Made by a program: the position numbers and the translations under genes
Assembly (NCBI GenBank): GCA_944320675.1
Contig: CALUIJ010000129.1
Location: forward strand, 1-45,574
Direction: 5' to 3'
DNA from: an uncultured Prevotella sp.
Lineage (GTDB): Bacteria; Bacteroidota; Bacteroidia; Bacteroidales; Bacteroidaceae
Length of the DNA: 45,574 nt
Notes under the pieces: generated by a model
Seen by the model: only the letters and a program-made list of their open reading frames with translations
Databases searched by the model: none
Told to the model about the DNA's origin: nothing
In this document: in pieces, positions 31,281 through 39,092 of the stretch
Numbering within the stretch: the first letter of the stretch is position 1
Layout: each line of letters starts with the position of its first letter

Positions 31281-32705
31281 ATGTTTTCAAGTACTAAGGA
31301 TAATGCGTTGCTGACCATGATACGCAATGGTCAGGAGATGAGCGGCAGCCAAAAGCTTAACCTGATAGTGCAGCTCAGTATTCCGTCAATCCTCGCCCAG
31401 CTGACAACGATAATGATGTTTTACATCGACGCGTCGATGGTTGGTTCGCTCGGCGCGAGGGCTTCGGCTTCGATAGGCATAGTTGAGTCGACAACTTGGC
31501 TTTTCGGCGGGCTTACGTCGGCTGCGGCGTTGGGCTTCTCGGTGCAGGCCGCCCACTTCATAGGCGCCAACGATTTCGAGAAGGCGCGCCAGGTGTTCCG
31601 CCAGGGGCTTATGGCCACGGCGTTGTTCACGGTGATACTTACGTCAGTATGCGTCGCGATAGCCGGTCCGTTGCCACGGTGGCTCGGCGGAGGGGCCGAC
31701 ATCCAGGCCGACGCGTCGGCTTATTTCACTATTTATTGTCTTGCCCTGCCTGTCTACCAGTTGGGAATCCTGTCGTCGAGCATGCTGAAGTGTTCGGGCA
31801 ACATGCGTATTCCGAGTATGACAAGCATACTGATGTGCCTGCTCGACGTTGTTTTTAACTTCTTCCTGATATACGAAACCCGTCGGACAACGTTGTTCGG
31901 CATCGAGGTTACCGTGCCCGGGGCGGGCATGGGCGTGCCGGGAGCGGCTCTTGGCACGGCCTTGGCCTATCTCTTTACCGGCGTCATGCTGGTATGGTTC
32001 GCCACGGTGAAGTCGCCCGAACTGGCGCTGAGGAATGAGAAGTGGACGTTCGCCCCGTCGTGGAATTACCTGCGCAACGCGGCCAAGGTCAGCCTGCCGA
32101 TGGGCGCGCAATACATGATGATGAGCGGGGCGCAGATTGTAAGCACGATGATTGTCGCCCCGCTTGGCAACATCGCCATAGCCGCCAACACGCTGGCAAT
32201 TACGGCCGAGAGCCTTTGCTACATGCCCGGATACGGTATAGGCGACGCGGCCACGACGCTTGTAGGGCAGAGCATAGGCGCCGGGCGCAGGGACTTGGCG
32301 CGCGGTTTTGCTTACCGCACGGTGTTCTTGGGCATGGGCGTAATGGCGTTCATGGGGGCCGTGATGTATTTGCTTGCGCCGCAGATGATAGGTGTGATGA
32401 CTCCCGACGAGCAGGTGCGCCTGCTCGGTTCGCAGTCGTTGCGCATCGAGGCGTTCGCCGAGCCGATGTTCGCCGCGGCGATTGTCACTTACAGTGTATG
32501 CCTCGGGGCGGGCGACACGCTTATGCCTGCCTGCATGAACCTTGCCTCGATGTGGCTCGTGCGCCTTACCCTCGCCGCTTATCTTGCGCCTGTTTACGGC
32601 CTGCGCGGGGTTTGGACGGCGATGGCCGTCGAGCTAACGTTCCGCGGAACGATATTCCTTATCCGCCTGTTCAGGGGCAAATGGCTGAACAAGGGGTTCA
32701 AATAG
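31281..32705 (+). CDS. MATE-family efflux transporter
   Basis: A 474-residue, twelve-helix exporter of the multidrug and toxic compound extrusion family. Typical segments include SIPSILAQLTTIMMFYIDAS, the symmetric second-half start VSLPMGAQYMMMSGAQIVS, and GIGDAATTLVGQSIGAGR. The substrate is unknown. The first 12 residues lie between two candidate starts. ATG 31281 would need a leaderless mRNA; ATG 31317 lies within a perfect hairpin (31311-31334). Family alignments usually begin near QKLNLIVQLSIPS, so both starts are possible. Confidence 0.92.
   Translation: MFSSTKDNALLTMIRNGQEMSGSQKLNLIVQLSIPSILAQLTTIMMFYIDASMVGSLGARASASIGIVESTTWLFGGLTSAAALGFSVQAAHFIGANDFEKARQVFRQGLMATALFTVILTSVCVAIAGPLPRWLGGGADIQADASAYFTIYCLALPVYQLGILSSSMLKCSGNMRIPSMTSILMCLLDVVFNFFLIYETRRTTLFGIEVTVPGAGMGVPGAALGTALAYLFTGVMLVWFATVKSPELALRNEKWTFAPSWNYLRNAAKVSLPMGAQYMMMSGAQIVSTMIVAPLGNIAIAANTLAITAESLCYMPGYGIGDAATTLVGQSIGAGRRDLARGFAYRTVFLGMGVMAFMGAVMYLLAPQMIGVMTPDEQVRLLGSQSLRIEAFAEPMFAAAIVTYSVCLGAGDTLMPACMNLASMWLVRLTLAAYLAPVYGLRGVWTAMAVELTFRGTIFLIRLFRGKWLNKGFK
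31311..31334 (+). promoter_or_regulatory. Perfect hairpin over the second MATE start codon
   Basis: CTGACCAT (31311-31318) pairs with ATGGTCAG (31327-31334), with an 8-base loop. The alternative ATG at 31317-31319 would lie in the stem, which would hide it from the ribosome. It is also coding sequence, so chance is possible. Confidence 0.35.
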
Positions 32706-32864
32706 AGTTAAGAATTAAGAGTTAAGGATTAAGAAAAACGGTATTGGAAATTAAGAATTAAGAGTTAAGAATTAAGAAAAACAGCTTTGCTGCATTATGG
32801 AAGTGAGATAACCACGTATTAGCAGCAAAGCTGTTTTTCTTAATTCTTAACTCTTAATTCTTAA
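32706..32864. repeat. TTAAGAATTAAGAG array with a perfect 43-bp inverted repeat
   Basis: Arm 32751-32793 is the exact reverse complement of 32822-32864, with a 28-base loop. A partial array of the same units precedes it (32706-32740). It lies between the convergent MATE and FabK-like genes. The right arm contains the stop codon of the FabK-like gene. Likely a bidirectional transcription end or mRNA stabiliser; a cruciform is possible. Confidence 0.92.
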
Positions 32865-33805
32865 CTCTTCATGATTCTTTCTTTCGCTTTAGCGAATCCT
32901 TTTACAAGTCCCTCCATCACTTCGGCAACGGGCCTGACGCTCCTTATCGCCGAGGCGATTTGTCCTATCTCCAGTTCGCCGTTGTCGGTGTCGCCTTCGA
33001 ATATGCCGCGTTTCGACGCGGCCTTGCCTAATATGCCGCGCAGTTCGTCGGCCGACGCGCCGTTGTCCTCGGCTTCCCTCACCTTGTCATACAGCGGGTT
33101 CTTTACCAGTCGGGTGGGGGCTATCTTCTTGAGGCAGAGCATCGTGTCGCCTTCGGCGAGCGATACGCACCTCTGCTTGAACGCTTCGGCGGCCGAGCTT
33201 TCCTCGGTCAGGGCGAACAGTGTGCCTATCTGTACGCCTTCGGCTCCGAGTACCATTGTCGCGAGCATGGCTTCGCCCGACGCTATGCCTCCGGCGGCGA
33301 CGAGCGGCAGGCTTGTGGCGCGGCGCACTTGCGGTATTAGCGTCATCGTGGTAGTTTCCTCGCGGCCGTTGTGTCCGCCTGCCTCAAAGCCTTCGGCCAC
33401 CACCGCGTCCACCCCGGCCTCCTCGCATTTGCGTGCGAACTTGCTGCTCGACACCACGTGGGCTACCTTGATTCCCGCCTCGTGCAGCATCGGCGTGAAC
33501 TTCTTAGGGCTGCCGGCCGACGTGAATACGATTTTAACGCCGCTGTCGACGATGAGCTTCATCAGGCGGTCAATCTCCGGATACATCAGCGGAACGTTGA
33601 CCCCCCACGGCTTGTCGGTAGCCGCGCGCATCTTGGCGATGTGCTCCTCAAGCGTTTCGGGGTGCATCGAGCCGGCCCCGAGTAGGCCCAGTCCGCCGGC
33701 GTTGCTTACGGCCGAGGCCAGCCGCCAGCCGCTGCACCATACCATTCCACCTTGGATTATGGGATGTTCAATCCCGAAAAGTTCTGTTATTCTGTTTTTT
33801 TCCAT
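32861..33805 (-). CDS. FMN-dependent enoyl-ACP reductase II/nitronate monooxygenase family enzyme
   Basis: 314 residues forming a TIM-barrel flavoenzyme of the FabK/2-nitropropane dioxygenase family. Motifs: IEHPIIQGGMVWCSGWRLAS at the start, AGGLGLLGAGSMHPE, the FMN/phosphate segments AEGFEAGGHNG and LVAAGGIASGEAMLATMVLG, and GAEGVQIGTLFALTEES. FabK reduces enoyl-ACP in fatty-acid synthesis; nitronate monooxygenases of the same fold detoxify nitronates. The length and AEGFEAGGHNG favour FabK, but I leave the symbol blank. It stands alone on the minus strand. Confidence 0.85.
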   Translation of the reverse strand: MEKNRITELFGIEHPIIQGGMVWCSGWRLASAVSNAGGLGLLGAGSMHPETLEEHIAKMRAATDKPWGVNVPLMYPEIDRLMKLIVDSGVKIVFTSAGSPKKFTPMLHEAGIKVAHVVSSSKFARKCEEAGVDAVVAEGFEAGGHNGREETTTMTLIPQVRRATSLPLVAAGGIASGEAMLATMVLGAEGVQIGTLFALTEESSAAEAFKQRCVSLAEGDTMLCLKKIAPTRLVKNPLYDKVREAEDNGASADELRGILGKAASKRGIFEGDTDNGELEIGQIASAIRSVRPVAEVMEGLVKGFAKAKERIMKS

Positions 33806-34104
33806 AATATTTATATATGTTAGTTGTTGCGTTTAGTGACGATTGTTACCGCCTGCCTTGTTGCCCCGTGTAGCCTTTTAGAGCCGGTTTCCGGTTGGTA
33901 AAAGGCCGCTTTCTTGCCCGTAAAAGGCCGCTTTTAAGCTTGTAAAAGGCCGTATTCGGGACGGTAAAAGGCCGTGTTCCGATTCGTAACGTAACGGCCG
34001 TCGCAGGCTTACGGTTTACGCCTTGGGCCTGTGCCGGCCAAGCATGTTGTGGGTGAAACGGCGTGTTTCCGTTACGGTTTTCAAGACGCGGTGCGGCCGT
34101 TCGT
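33806..34104. other. Intergenic region dominated by a repeat array
   Basis: 299 bases between two minus-strand genes. It contains the 22-base-period array at 33898-33974, a GTAACGTAACGGCCG tail after it, and near 34020-34100 sequence with no recognised feature. No coding region is convincing. Confidence 0.5.
33898..33974. repeat. Four GTAAAAGGCCG cores at an exact 22-base period
   Basis: Identical 11-base cores start at 33898, 33920, 33942 and 33964, with four different 11-base spacers after them. The period equals about two helical turns, so all cores face the same side of the DNA. The core is also found in the terminator at 27099-27109. Neither repeat length nor number fits CRISPR. Confidence 0.85.
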
Positions 34105-34953
34105 TTACAAACTGTTTTTCACTCCGTTGCCGGGGAAATGCATTCCGGCTACGATCAGTTTGTTCTTCCGCGCGTAGTCCACGTATTTTTTCCTTGACTC
34201 GACGGCCTGCTTCCTGTCCATGTCGAAGTCGGGGCAGATGCCGAGGTCTTGTATCTGCAAGTCGAAGCCGTGCATAAGGTCGCCGACGATGAGCACTTTC
34301 CCCGTTTGGTACACGGTGTGCCCCGGCGTGTGCCCCGGCGCGGGCATGGCCTTTATGCCGCACGGCAGCTCGTCTTGGTAGCCGAAGCGGTGCAGGCGTC
34401 CGCCGTATGCGCCCATGGTTTCAATGGCGGCCTTGGCGTTGCCGCCGCTTAACGCCAGCCAGGCACTGTATTCTTTTTCAGGAACGTAGACTTCGGCGTT
34501 TGCGAACACGGCCTTGCCGTCTTGCGCCATGCCGCCGATGTGATCCATGTGGAAGTGCGTTATCATGAGTATGTCGATGTCGCCGGGCGTGATGCCTGCG
34601 GCTTCCATGCGGTCGAGCAGGCGGCCGCCGCGCGCCGCCCCGTTGCCCGTGTCGAACAGGATTTTCTTCCCTTGCGTCTCAACGATGTAACAGCTTATCG
34701 ACGATTCCACCGACCCCTCTGGCGACAGGCGTTCAACTTCCGCCGAGTCGCTTTCGCCGTAGAACAGCTTGTTGGGCATGCGCTTTGCGCCGTCGTCGTC
34801 GCGGATGGTTATGAGCTTGGTGTCTTGGCCTACGTCCGATACCGTAACGCCTTCGGGCGTGCCGCCGGCGTTGCCGGCAGGCTGTTGTTTTGCGTTGCAG
34901 CACGAGCATGCGAGAAGCACAGCCGCCGTTGCTGATAATAATTTAATGTTCAT
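34105..34953 (-). CDS. Metallo-beta-lactamase-fold hydrolase, lipoprotein
   Basis: 282 residues. A signal peptide with lipobox VLLAC (Cys16) predicts an envelope lipoprotein. The metal-binding motif THFHMDHIGG is complete, and further ligands lie in APGHTPGHT and VGDLMHG. The C-terminal His is in VAGMHFPG. The fold resembles quorum-quenching lactonases and related hydrolases (AttM/AhlD-like); the substrate is not known. The start lies 32 bases after the stop of the DUF554 gene, so both may share the promoter at 35695-35702. Confidence 0.88.
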   Translation of the reverse strand: MNIKLLSATAAVLLACSCCNAKQQPAGNAGGTPEGVTVSDVGQDTKLITIRDDDGAKRMPNKLFYGESDSAEVERLSPEGSVESSISCYIVETQGKKILFDTGNGAARGGRLLDRMEAAGITPGDIDILMITHFHMDHIGGMAQDGKAVFANAEVYVPEKEYSAWLALSGGNAKAAIETMGAYGGRLHRFGYQDELPCGIKAMPAPGHTPGHTVYQTGKVLIVGDLMHGFDLQIQDLGICPDFDMDRKQAVESRKKYVDYARKNKLIVAGMHFPGNGVKNSL

Positions 34954-34985
34954 GATCGTGTTTTTTTATGGTTGACGAAATAGTT

Positions 34986-35675
34986 TCAGAACAGCGACGC
35001 CGCCGCGAACCATGCGACAGGAACGAGCAGCGAAGGCAGAAGGTTGAGCGTCTTGCAGTCCTTGATGTTGAGCAGCGACAGTCCGCTGCCCGTAATCATC
35101 AGTCCGCCTACGATTAGCAGTTCGGCCATCAGGGCCTCGCTGACGGCCGAGCTTGACACTTCGGCCACTACGTAGAACAGCCCTTGCCAGCAGAACAATA
35201 CGGGCGCGGCGAGAATCATGCCCATGCCGTAGGTCGAGGCGAACACCGTCGACGAAACGAAGTCGAGCGTCGCGTTGGTGTAAAGGAACGTGTTGTCGCC
35301 GTTGAGCGCGCTTATCACCGGGCCGAGCATCGACAGCGGCCCGATGCAGTAGAGCAACACCGCCGTCGATAGTCCGTCGGCGAGGCTGCGCCCTGCTTTG
35401 GCCTTCGACCGCCGTTCTACGGCCCGCCTGAACCTTCCGTCGATGTCGAGCGCAGTCCCGGCGACCCCGCCGGCGGCCAGCGATAGTATGAACAGCACGG
35501 GGAAGCGGCTTTTCGGCATGTTCGTTATGGCGGCGTTAAGCCCTATCATCAGGCTGGCAAGCCCGAGCGCGTTGTACATGGCCGTCTTGTATTTCTCCTT
35601 TATCCCACGGTTGAGCAGTGAGCCAACGACGGTTCCCGCGATTATGGCGCATGTGTTGACAATCGTTCCAATCAT
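34986..35675 (-). CDS. DUF554 (YdfK-type) membrane protein
   Basis: A 229-residue polytopic membrane protein of the DUF554 family. It starts MIGTIVNTCAIIAGTVVGSL followed by LNRGIKEKYKTAMYNALGLA. Further motifs are GPLSMLGPVISALNGDN and ASTYGMGMILAAPVLF. Function unknown; transport is often assumed. The frame continues 72 bases upstream, but that part covers the -7 box at 35695-35702, so the ATG at 35675 is chosen. Confidence 0.88.
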   Translation of the reverse strand: MIGTIVNTCAIIAGTVVGSLLNRGIKEKYKTAMYNALGLASLMIGLNAAITNMPKSRFPVLFILSLAAGGVAGTALDIDGRFRRAVERRSKAKAGRSLADGLSTAVLLYCIGPLSMLGPVISALNGDNTFLYTNATLDFVSSTVFASTYGMGMILAAPVLFCWQGLFYVVAEVSSSAVSEALMAELLIVGGLMITGSGLSLLNIKDCKTLNLLPSLLVPVAWFAAASLF

Positions 35676-35694
35676 AATCAGTTTTTTCCGTATG

Positions 35695-35702
35695 CAAAAA
35701 TA
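35695..35702 (-). promoter_or_regulatory. -7 box of the DUF554-hydrolase pair
   Basis: Reads TATTTTTG on the minus strand, 20 bases before the ATG at 35675. The short leader supports the chosen start. Confidence 0.6.
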
Positions 35703-35752
35703 ATCATTATCCGCCATACATTCATTAATAAAATATATATTTTCCACGGCCG

Positions 35753-35785
35753 TTTTGCATAATTAAAATAAAATGCGTAATTTTG
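35753..35785 (+). promoter_or_regulatory. Promoter of the sigma-54 activator gene
   Basis: TTTTG (35753-35757), a 20-base spacer, TAATTTTG (35778-35785). The ATG at 35794 follows only eight bases later, so the leader is very short. Confidence 0.75.
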
Positions 35786-35793
35786 TCAGCTAA

Positions 35794-37026
35794 ATGAACA
35801 TCACGGAGCTACAAAAGGTAAAACAGAGGTACAACATTGTCGGCAACTGCGACGGGTTGAACCGCGCACTTGACGTCGCCTTGCAGGTGGCGCCGACCGA
35901 CTTGTCGGTGCTCATCGTCGGCGAGAGCGGCGTGGGAAAGGAGATAATACCGCGCATAATCCACGACAATTCGCCGCGCAGGCGCGAGAAATATTTCGCG
36001 ATCAACTGCGGCTCCATACCCGAAGGCACCATCGACAGCGAGCTTTTCGGACACGAGAAAGGCTCGTTCACCGGAGCGATAGGTGAGAGCGAAGGCTACT
36101 TCGGCGTGGCCAACAAGGGCACCATATTCCTCGACGAGGTGGGCGAGCTCCCGCTTGCCACGCAGGCCAGGCTGCTCCGTGTGCTCGAGACGGGCGAATA
36201 CATCCGCGTAGGCGGCCAGAAGATAATGAAGACCGACGTGCGCATCGTGGCCGCCACCAACGTCAACATGCGCAAGGCCATAAGCGAGGGTCGCTTCAGG
36301 GAGGACTTGTACTACCGCCTTAACACGATACCCGTGCAGATGCCGCCGTTGCGCGACCGCGGCGAGGATATCATACTGCTGTTCCGCCTGTTCGCCATGC
36401 AGATGGCTGAGAAATACCGCCTGCCGAAAATAACGCTGACCGACGAGGCCAAGGCCGTGCTCCTGAAATACAAATGGCCGGGCAACGTAAGGCAGCTTAA
36501 GAACATAACAGAGCAGATGTCGGTGCTGAGCGAAAGCCGCGAGATCGACGGAAAGTCGGTGCGCAAGTTCATACCCGAGGACGCAGAGAGCACGCAGCTC
36601 GCCACGATAAGCCCGGCGGCCGGCGGGGCGCATTCGTTCGAGAGCGAACGCGAGATACTATATAAAATATTGTACGAGCTCAGGGGAAACGTGAGCGACC
36701 TGCGCCGCGAGATGAACAGCCTGAGGAAACAGCTCGACGCAGGGCGGGGCGGCACCGGGCACGGCTCGGTGCCCGATTATCCGTCGATAATATCGGGCGG
36801 CGGCTCGGACACGGGCGGCGACAGGCGGCCGGCCCCCGTGGTGCAAGACGCCGTGGCCGAGGAAATATCAGAGCCCGAGAGCCTCAACCTCGAAGACCTG
36901 GGCCGGCAGATGGTGGAGAAAGCACTCGAGCGCAACGGCGGAAACCGTAAGAAGGCCGCAAAAGAGCTTGGGATATCCGACCGCACACTGTATAGACGGA
37001 TTAAGCAATATGGACTCGATAAATAA
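35794..37026 (+). CDS. Sigma-54 activator, AAA+ with Fis-type HTH
   Basis: A 410-residue bacterial enhancer-binding protein. The AAA+ domain fills residues about 14-255: Walker A GESGVGKE, the sigma-54-contacting loop GSFTGA, Walker B GTIFLDEVGEL, and REDLYYRLNTIPVQMPPLRD. A coiled, Gly/Ser-rich linker (about 290-350) precedes the C-terminal Fis helix-turn-helix (ERNGGNRKKAAKELGISDRT). There is no N-terminal receiver, GAF or PAS domain, so regulation must come from partners or expression level. Conserved order with lptE, the TPR-like gene and secG suggests a housekeeping envelope role. The end overlaps lptE by 17 bases. Confidence 0.92.
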   Translation: MNITELQKVKQRYNIVGNCDGLNRALDVALQVAPTDLSVLIVGESGVGKEIIPRIIHDNSPRRREKYFAINCGSIPEGTIDSELFGHEKGSFTGAIGESEGYFGVANKGTIFLDEVGELPLATQARLLRVLETGEYIRVGGQKIMKTDVRIVAATNVNMRKAISEGRFREDLYYRLNTIPVQMPPLRDRGEDIILLFRLFAMQMAEKYRLPKITLTDEAKAVLLKYKWPGNVRQLKNITEQMSVLSESREIDGKSVRKFIPEDAESTQLATISPAAGGAHSFESEREILYKILYELRGNVSDLRREMNSLRKQLDAGRGGTGHGSVPDYPSIISGGGSDTGGDRRPAPVVQDAVAEEISEPESLNLEDLGRQMVEKALERNGGNRKKAAKELGISDRTLYRRIKQYGLDK

Positions 37027-37585
37027 GAACAAGTCAGTTAAAAGGAAATGGCGTAAGGCGTCGTTCACGGACAGCGGCCGTGCGCGGCGTCTGTCCGCGC
37101 TCGCGTTCGCGCTCGCGGCGTTGGTGTCGTGCAGCGTGTCTTACAGGTTCAACGGGGCGAGCATCGACTACACCAAGACGAAAACCATACAGATAGCCGA
37201 CTTCCCCATACGCTCAAGCTACGTTTGGGCCCCGATGGCGAGCATATTCAACAACGAGCTTAAAGACATATTCGCCAACAACACCCGCCTGATTCAGGTG
37301 AAAAACAACGGCGACCTTAAGATAGAAGGCGAAATCACGCAATACTCGCAACGCAACAAGTCGGTTACCGCCGAAGGAACGTCGGCCCAGGCCGAGCTTT
37401 CGATGACGGTGAACGTGAGGTTCACCAACAACGCCAATCACAGCGAAGACTTCGAGCGGCAGTTTACGGCAACGTCGTCGTTCGAGACTACGACGTCGTT
37501 CACCTCCGTACAGGAAGAACTCGTAACGCAGATGGTTGAAGACATAACCGACCAGATATTCAACGCGACTGTGGCAAACTGGTAA
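37010..37585 (+). CDS. lptE: LptE-like LPS-assembly lipoprotein
   Basis: A 191-residue lipoprotein that in the family plugs the LptD barrel and helps export lipopolysaccharide to the cell surface. Lipobox LVSC follows a basic N-terminus (KRKWRKASF...). The mature part begins SVSYRFNGASIDYTKTKTIQ, with IADFPIRSSYVWAP and GEITQYSQRNKSVTA, the recognisable Bacteroidota LptE pattern. The ATG at 37010 is inside the end of the activator gene; the longer frame from 36968 is less likely. The C-terminal region contains QEELVTQMVEDITDQIFN. Confidence 0.85.
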   Translation: MDSINKNKSVKRKWRKASFTDSGRARRLSALAFALAALVSCSVSYRFNGASIDYTKTKTIQIADFPIRSSYVWAPMASIFNNELKDIFANNTRLIQVKNNGDLKIEGEITQYSQRNKSVTAEGTSAQAELSMTVNVRFTNNANHSEDFERQFTATSSFETTTSFTSVQEELVTQMVEDITDQIFNATVANW

Positions 37586-37603
37586 ACGCCGTACGAAGAA
37601 GCT

Positions 37604-38362
37604 ATGGATTTAGAGCAACTGATAAAGCATCCCGAACTTATGGACAAGGAAACGCTGTACGACCTGCGTTCCCTTCTCGCCCTATATCCGTATTTCCAGA
37701 CGGCACGCCTGCTTATGTTGCAGAACCTTTACCTCCTGCACGACTCGTCGTTCGACGAGGAACTGAGGCGCTCGGCCGTTTATGTCACCGACCGCAACGT
37801 GGTGTTCAACCTTGTCGAAGCCGCCCATTACAGGTTGCGCGTGGCTGAAAAGGCCAAGCGCAGGCAGACAGACAAGGCGCGGGAGGAAGGCGGCAGCAGG
37901 ACGATATCGCTCATAGACCAGTTCCTCGACTCGATGCCGGCCGACACGGAGGACGGCAAGGACAAGACCGTGAGGAAAAGGCGCAAGCCGACGCCGGCCG
38001 ACGCCGCAATTGACTATGTGTCGTACCTTCTCGAGACCGAAGGCGACGGGCTTGCCGCTGACGACGGCCCGGCCATGAAGGGGCAAGACCTTATCGACAA
38101 TTTCATAAACAACGAAAACGGCAAGATAGAATTAAAGGACGAGCCCGAATTCCTGCCCGAATTTGAGAACAATGAGAAAAAAGAGGGCGACGAGAAATAT
38201 TTCACGGAGACTTTGGCGCAAATTTACATAAGGCAGGGACGATATTCAAAGGCTTTGGAAATTATTAAGCGTTTAAATTTGAATTATCCAAAAAAAAATG
38301 CTTACTTTGCAGACCAAATCAGGTTCTTGGAAAAACTGATAATAAATAATAAATATAAATAA
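37604..38362 (+). CDS. Conserved Bacteroidota protein, TPR-like
   Basis: 252 residues. The N-terminal half (LEQLIKHPELMDKETLYDLR, LLALYPYFQTARLLMLQNLY) and the C-terminus (TETLAQIYIRQGRYSKALEI, RLNLNYPKKNAYFADQIRFL) look like tetratricopeptide helices. A charged, low-complexity linker (about 80-190) joins them. It lies between lptE and secG with gaps of 18 and 5 bases, an order I know from other Bacteroidales. Its function is not known. Confidence 0.75.
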   Translation: MDLEQLIKHPELMDKETLYDLRSLLALYPYFQTARLLMLQNLYLLHDSSFDEELRRSAVYVTDRNVVFNLVEAAHYRLRVAEKAKRRQTDKAREEGGSRTISLIDQFLDSMPADTEDGKDKTVRKRRKPTPADAAIDYVSYLLETEGDGLAADDGPAMKGQDLIDNFINNENGKIELKDEPEFLPEFENNEKKEGDEKYFTETLAQIYIRQGRYSKALEIIKRLNLNYPKKNAYFADQIRFLEKLIINNKYK

Positions 38363-38367
38363 AAGCA

Positions 38368-38787
38368 ATGTACACATTATTTGTAATCTTAATCGTTCTG
38401 GCGGCACTGCTGATGATAGGAATAGTGCTGATACAGGAATCAAAAGGAGGAGGACTCGCGTCGAACTTCTCGTCTTCAAATCAAATCATGGGCGTCCGCA
38501 AGACTACGGATGTAATCGAAAAGACAACATGGGGCCTTGCCGTGGCAATGGTTGTGCTTAGCGTGATCTGCGCTTACGTGGCTCCTAAGGCTACTACGTC
38601 GGAGAGCGTTATCGAGAGAAACGCCACCGAGCAGCAGCAGACCAACCCGAACAACCTTCCCGGATTCGGCGCAAGCCAAACGAAGGAGGCCGCTCCGGCC
38701 AAGCAGGGTGAAGCCGCAAAGTCGGGCGAAGCTGCAAAAGAGGCCGCTCCTGTTGCCCCTAAGGCCAAGAATGAGCCTGCAAGATAA
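38368..38787 (+). CDS. secG: SecG subunit of the protein translocase
   Basis: 139 residues. Two membrane segments (LFVILIVLAALLMIGIVLIQ at the start; WGLAVAMVVLSVICAYVA near 55-72) flank the SecG signature ESKGGGLASNFSSSNQIMG. The C-terminal 60 residues are an Ala/Lys/Pro-rich, disordered tail, as is common in Bacteroidota SecG. It stimulates SecYEG transport at the inner membrane. It starts five bases after the preceding stop. An unusual hairpin follows the gene, overlapping the tRNA-His promoter. Confidence 0.93.
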   Translation: MYTLFVILIVLAALLMIGIVLIQESKGGGLASNFSSSNQIMGVRKTTDVIEKTTWGLAVAMVVLSVICAYVAPKATTSESVIERNATEQQQTNPNNLPGFGASQTKEAAPAKQGEAAKSGEAAKEAAPVAPKAKNEPAR

Positions 38788-38801
38788 GGAAAAACAAAAA
38801 A

Positions 38802-38846
38802 ATACGGGATTTTGTTTGGTGGATTCAAATAAATCCCGTATCTTTG
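38802..38846 (+). promoter_or_regulatory. tRNA-His promoter inside an 11-bp inverted repeat
   Basis: ATACGGGATTT (38802-38812) and AAATCCCGTAT (38831-38841) are perfect inverted repeats. TTTG at 38815-38818 and TATCTTTG at 38839-38846, with a 20-base spacer, form the promoter. The -33 lies in the loop and the first three bases of the -7 box in the right arm. A-rich DNA before the left arm would give a minus-strand terminator. Confidence 0.75.
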
Positions 38847-38879
38847 CACCGCCTTTAACGAACAAGGCATCTTTAACAC

Positions 38880-38954
38880 GGTGGATGTAGTTCAGTTGGT
38901 TAGAGCGTCAGATTGTGGTTCTGAATGTCGTGGGTTCGAGCCCCACCCTCCACC
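38880..38954 (+). tRNA. tRNA-His (anticodon GTG)
   Basis: Cloverleaf: acceptor 38881-38887 pairs with 38947-38953 (one T-C mismatch), and the T-arm is GTGGG-TTCGAGC-CCCAC. The anticodon loop is TTGTGGT with anticodon GTG. An extra G at 38880 facing C at 38954 is the G-1:C73 pair special to tRNA-His. CCA is not fully encoded. A terminator follows. Confidence 0.95.
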
Positions 38955-38962
38955 CTGGAAAG

Positions 38963-38995
38963 AGGGAAGTCATGATAAAGTGGCTTCCCTTTTTC
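38963..38995 (+). terminator. Terminator after tRNA-His
   Basis: AGGGAAG (38963-38969) pairs with CTTCCCT (38984-38990), then a T-rich run with one C. Confidence 0.85.
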
Positions 38996-39057
38996 TTTTA
39001 TTTTGCATGCAGTTGAATTTTATATGACAAAACAGTCGCTTTATTAAATAAAAATAC

Positions 39058-39065
39058 TAATTTTG
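39058..39065 (+). promoter_or_regulatory. -7 box of the GT2 gene promoter
   Basis: TAATTTTG, 27 bases before the ATG at 39093. No clear -33. Confidence 0.6.
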
Positions 39066-39092
39066 CACTTACATTAACCGTCAAATGAAGAA

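Noticed and set aside
33898..33974. Possible mini-CRISPR array
   Set aside because: Cores and spacers are only 11 bases each, there are four units, and no cas gene is present.
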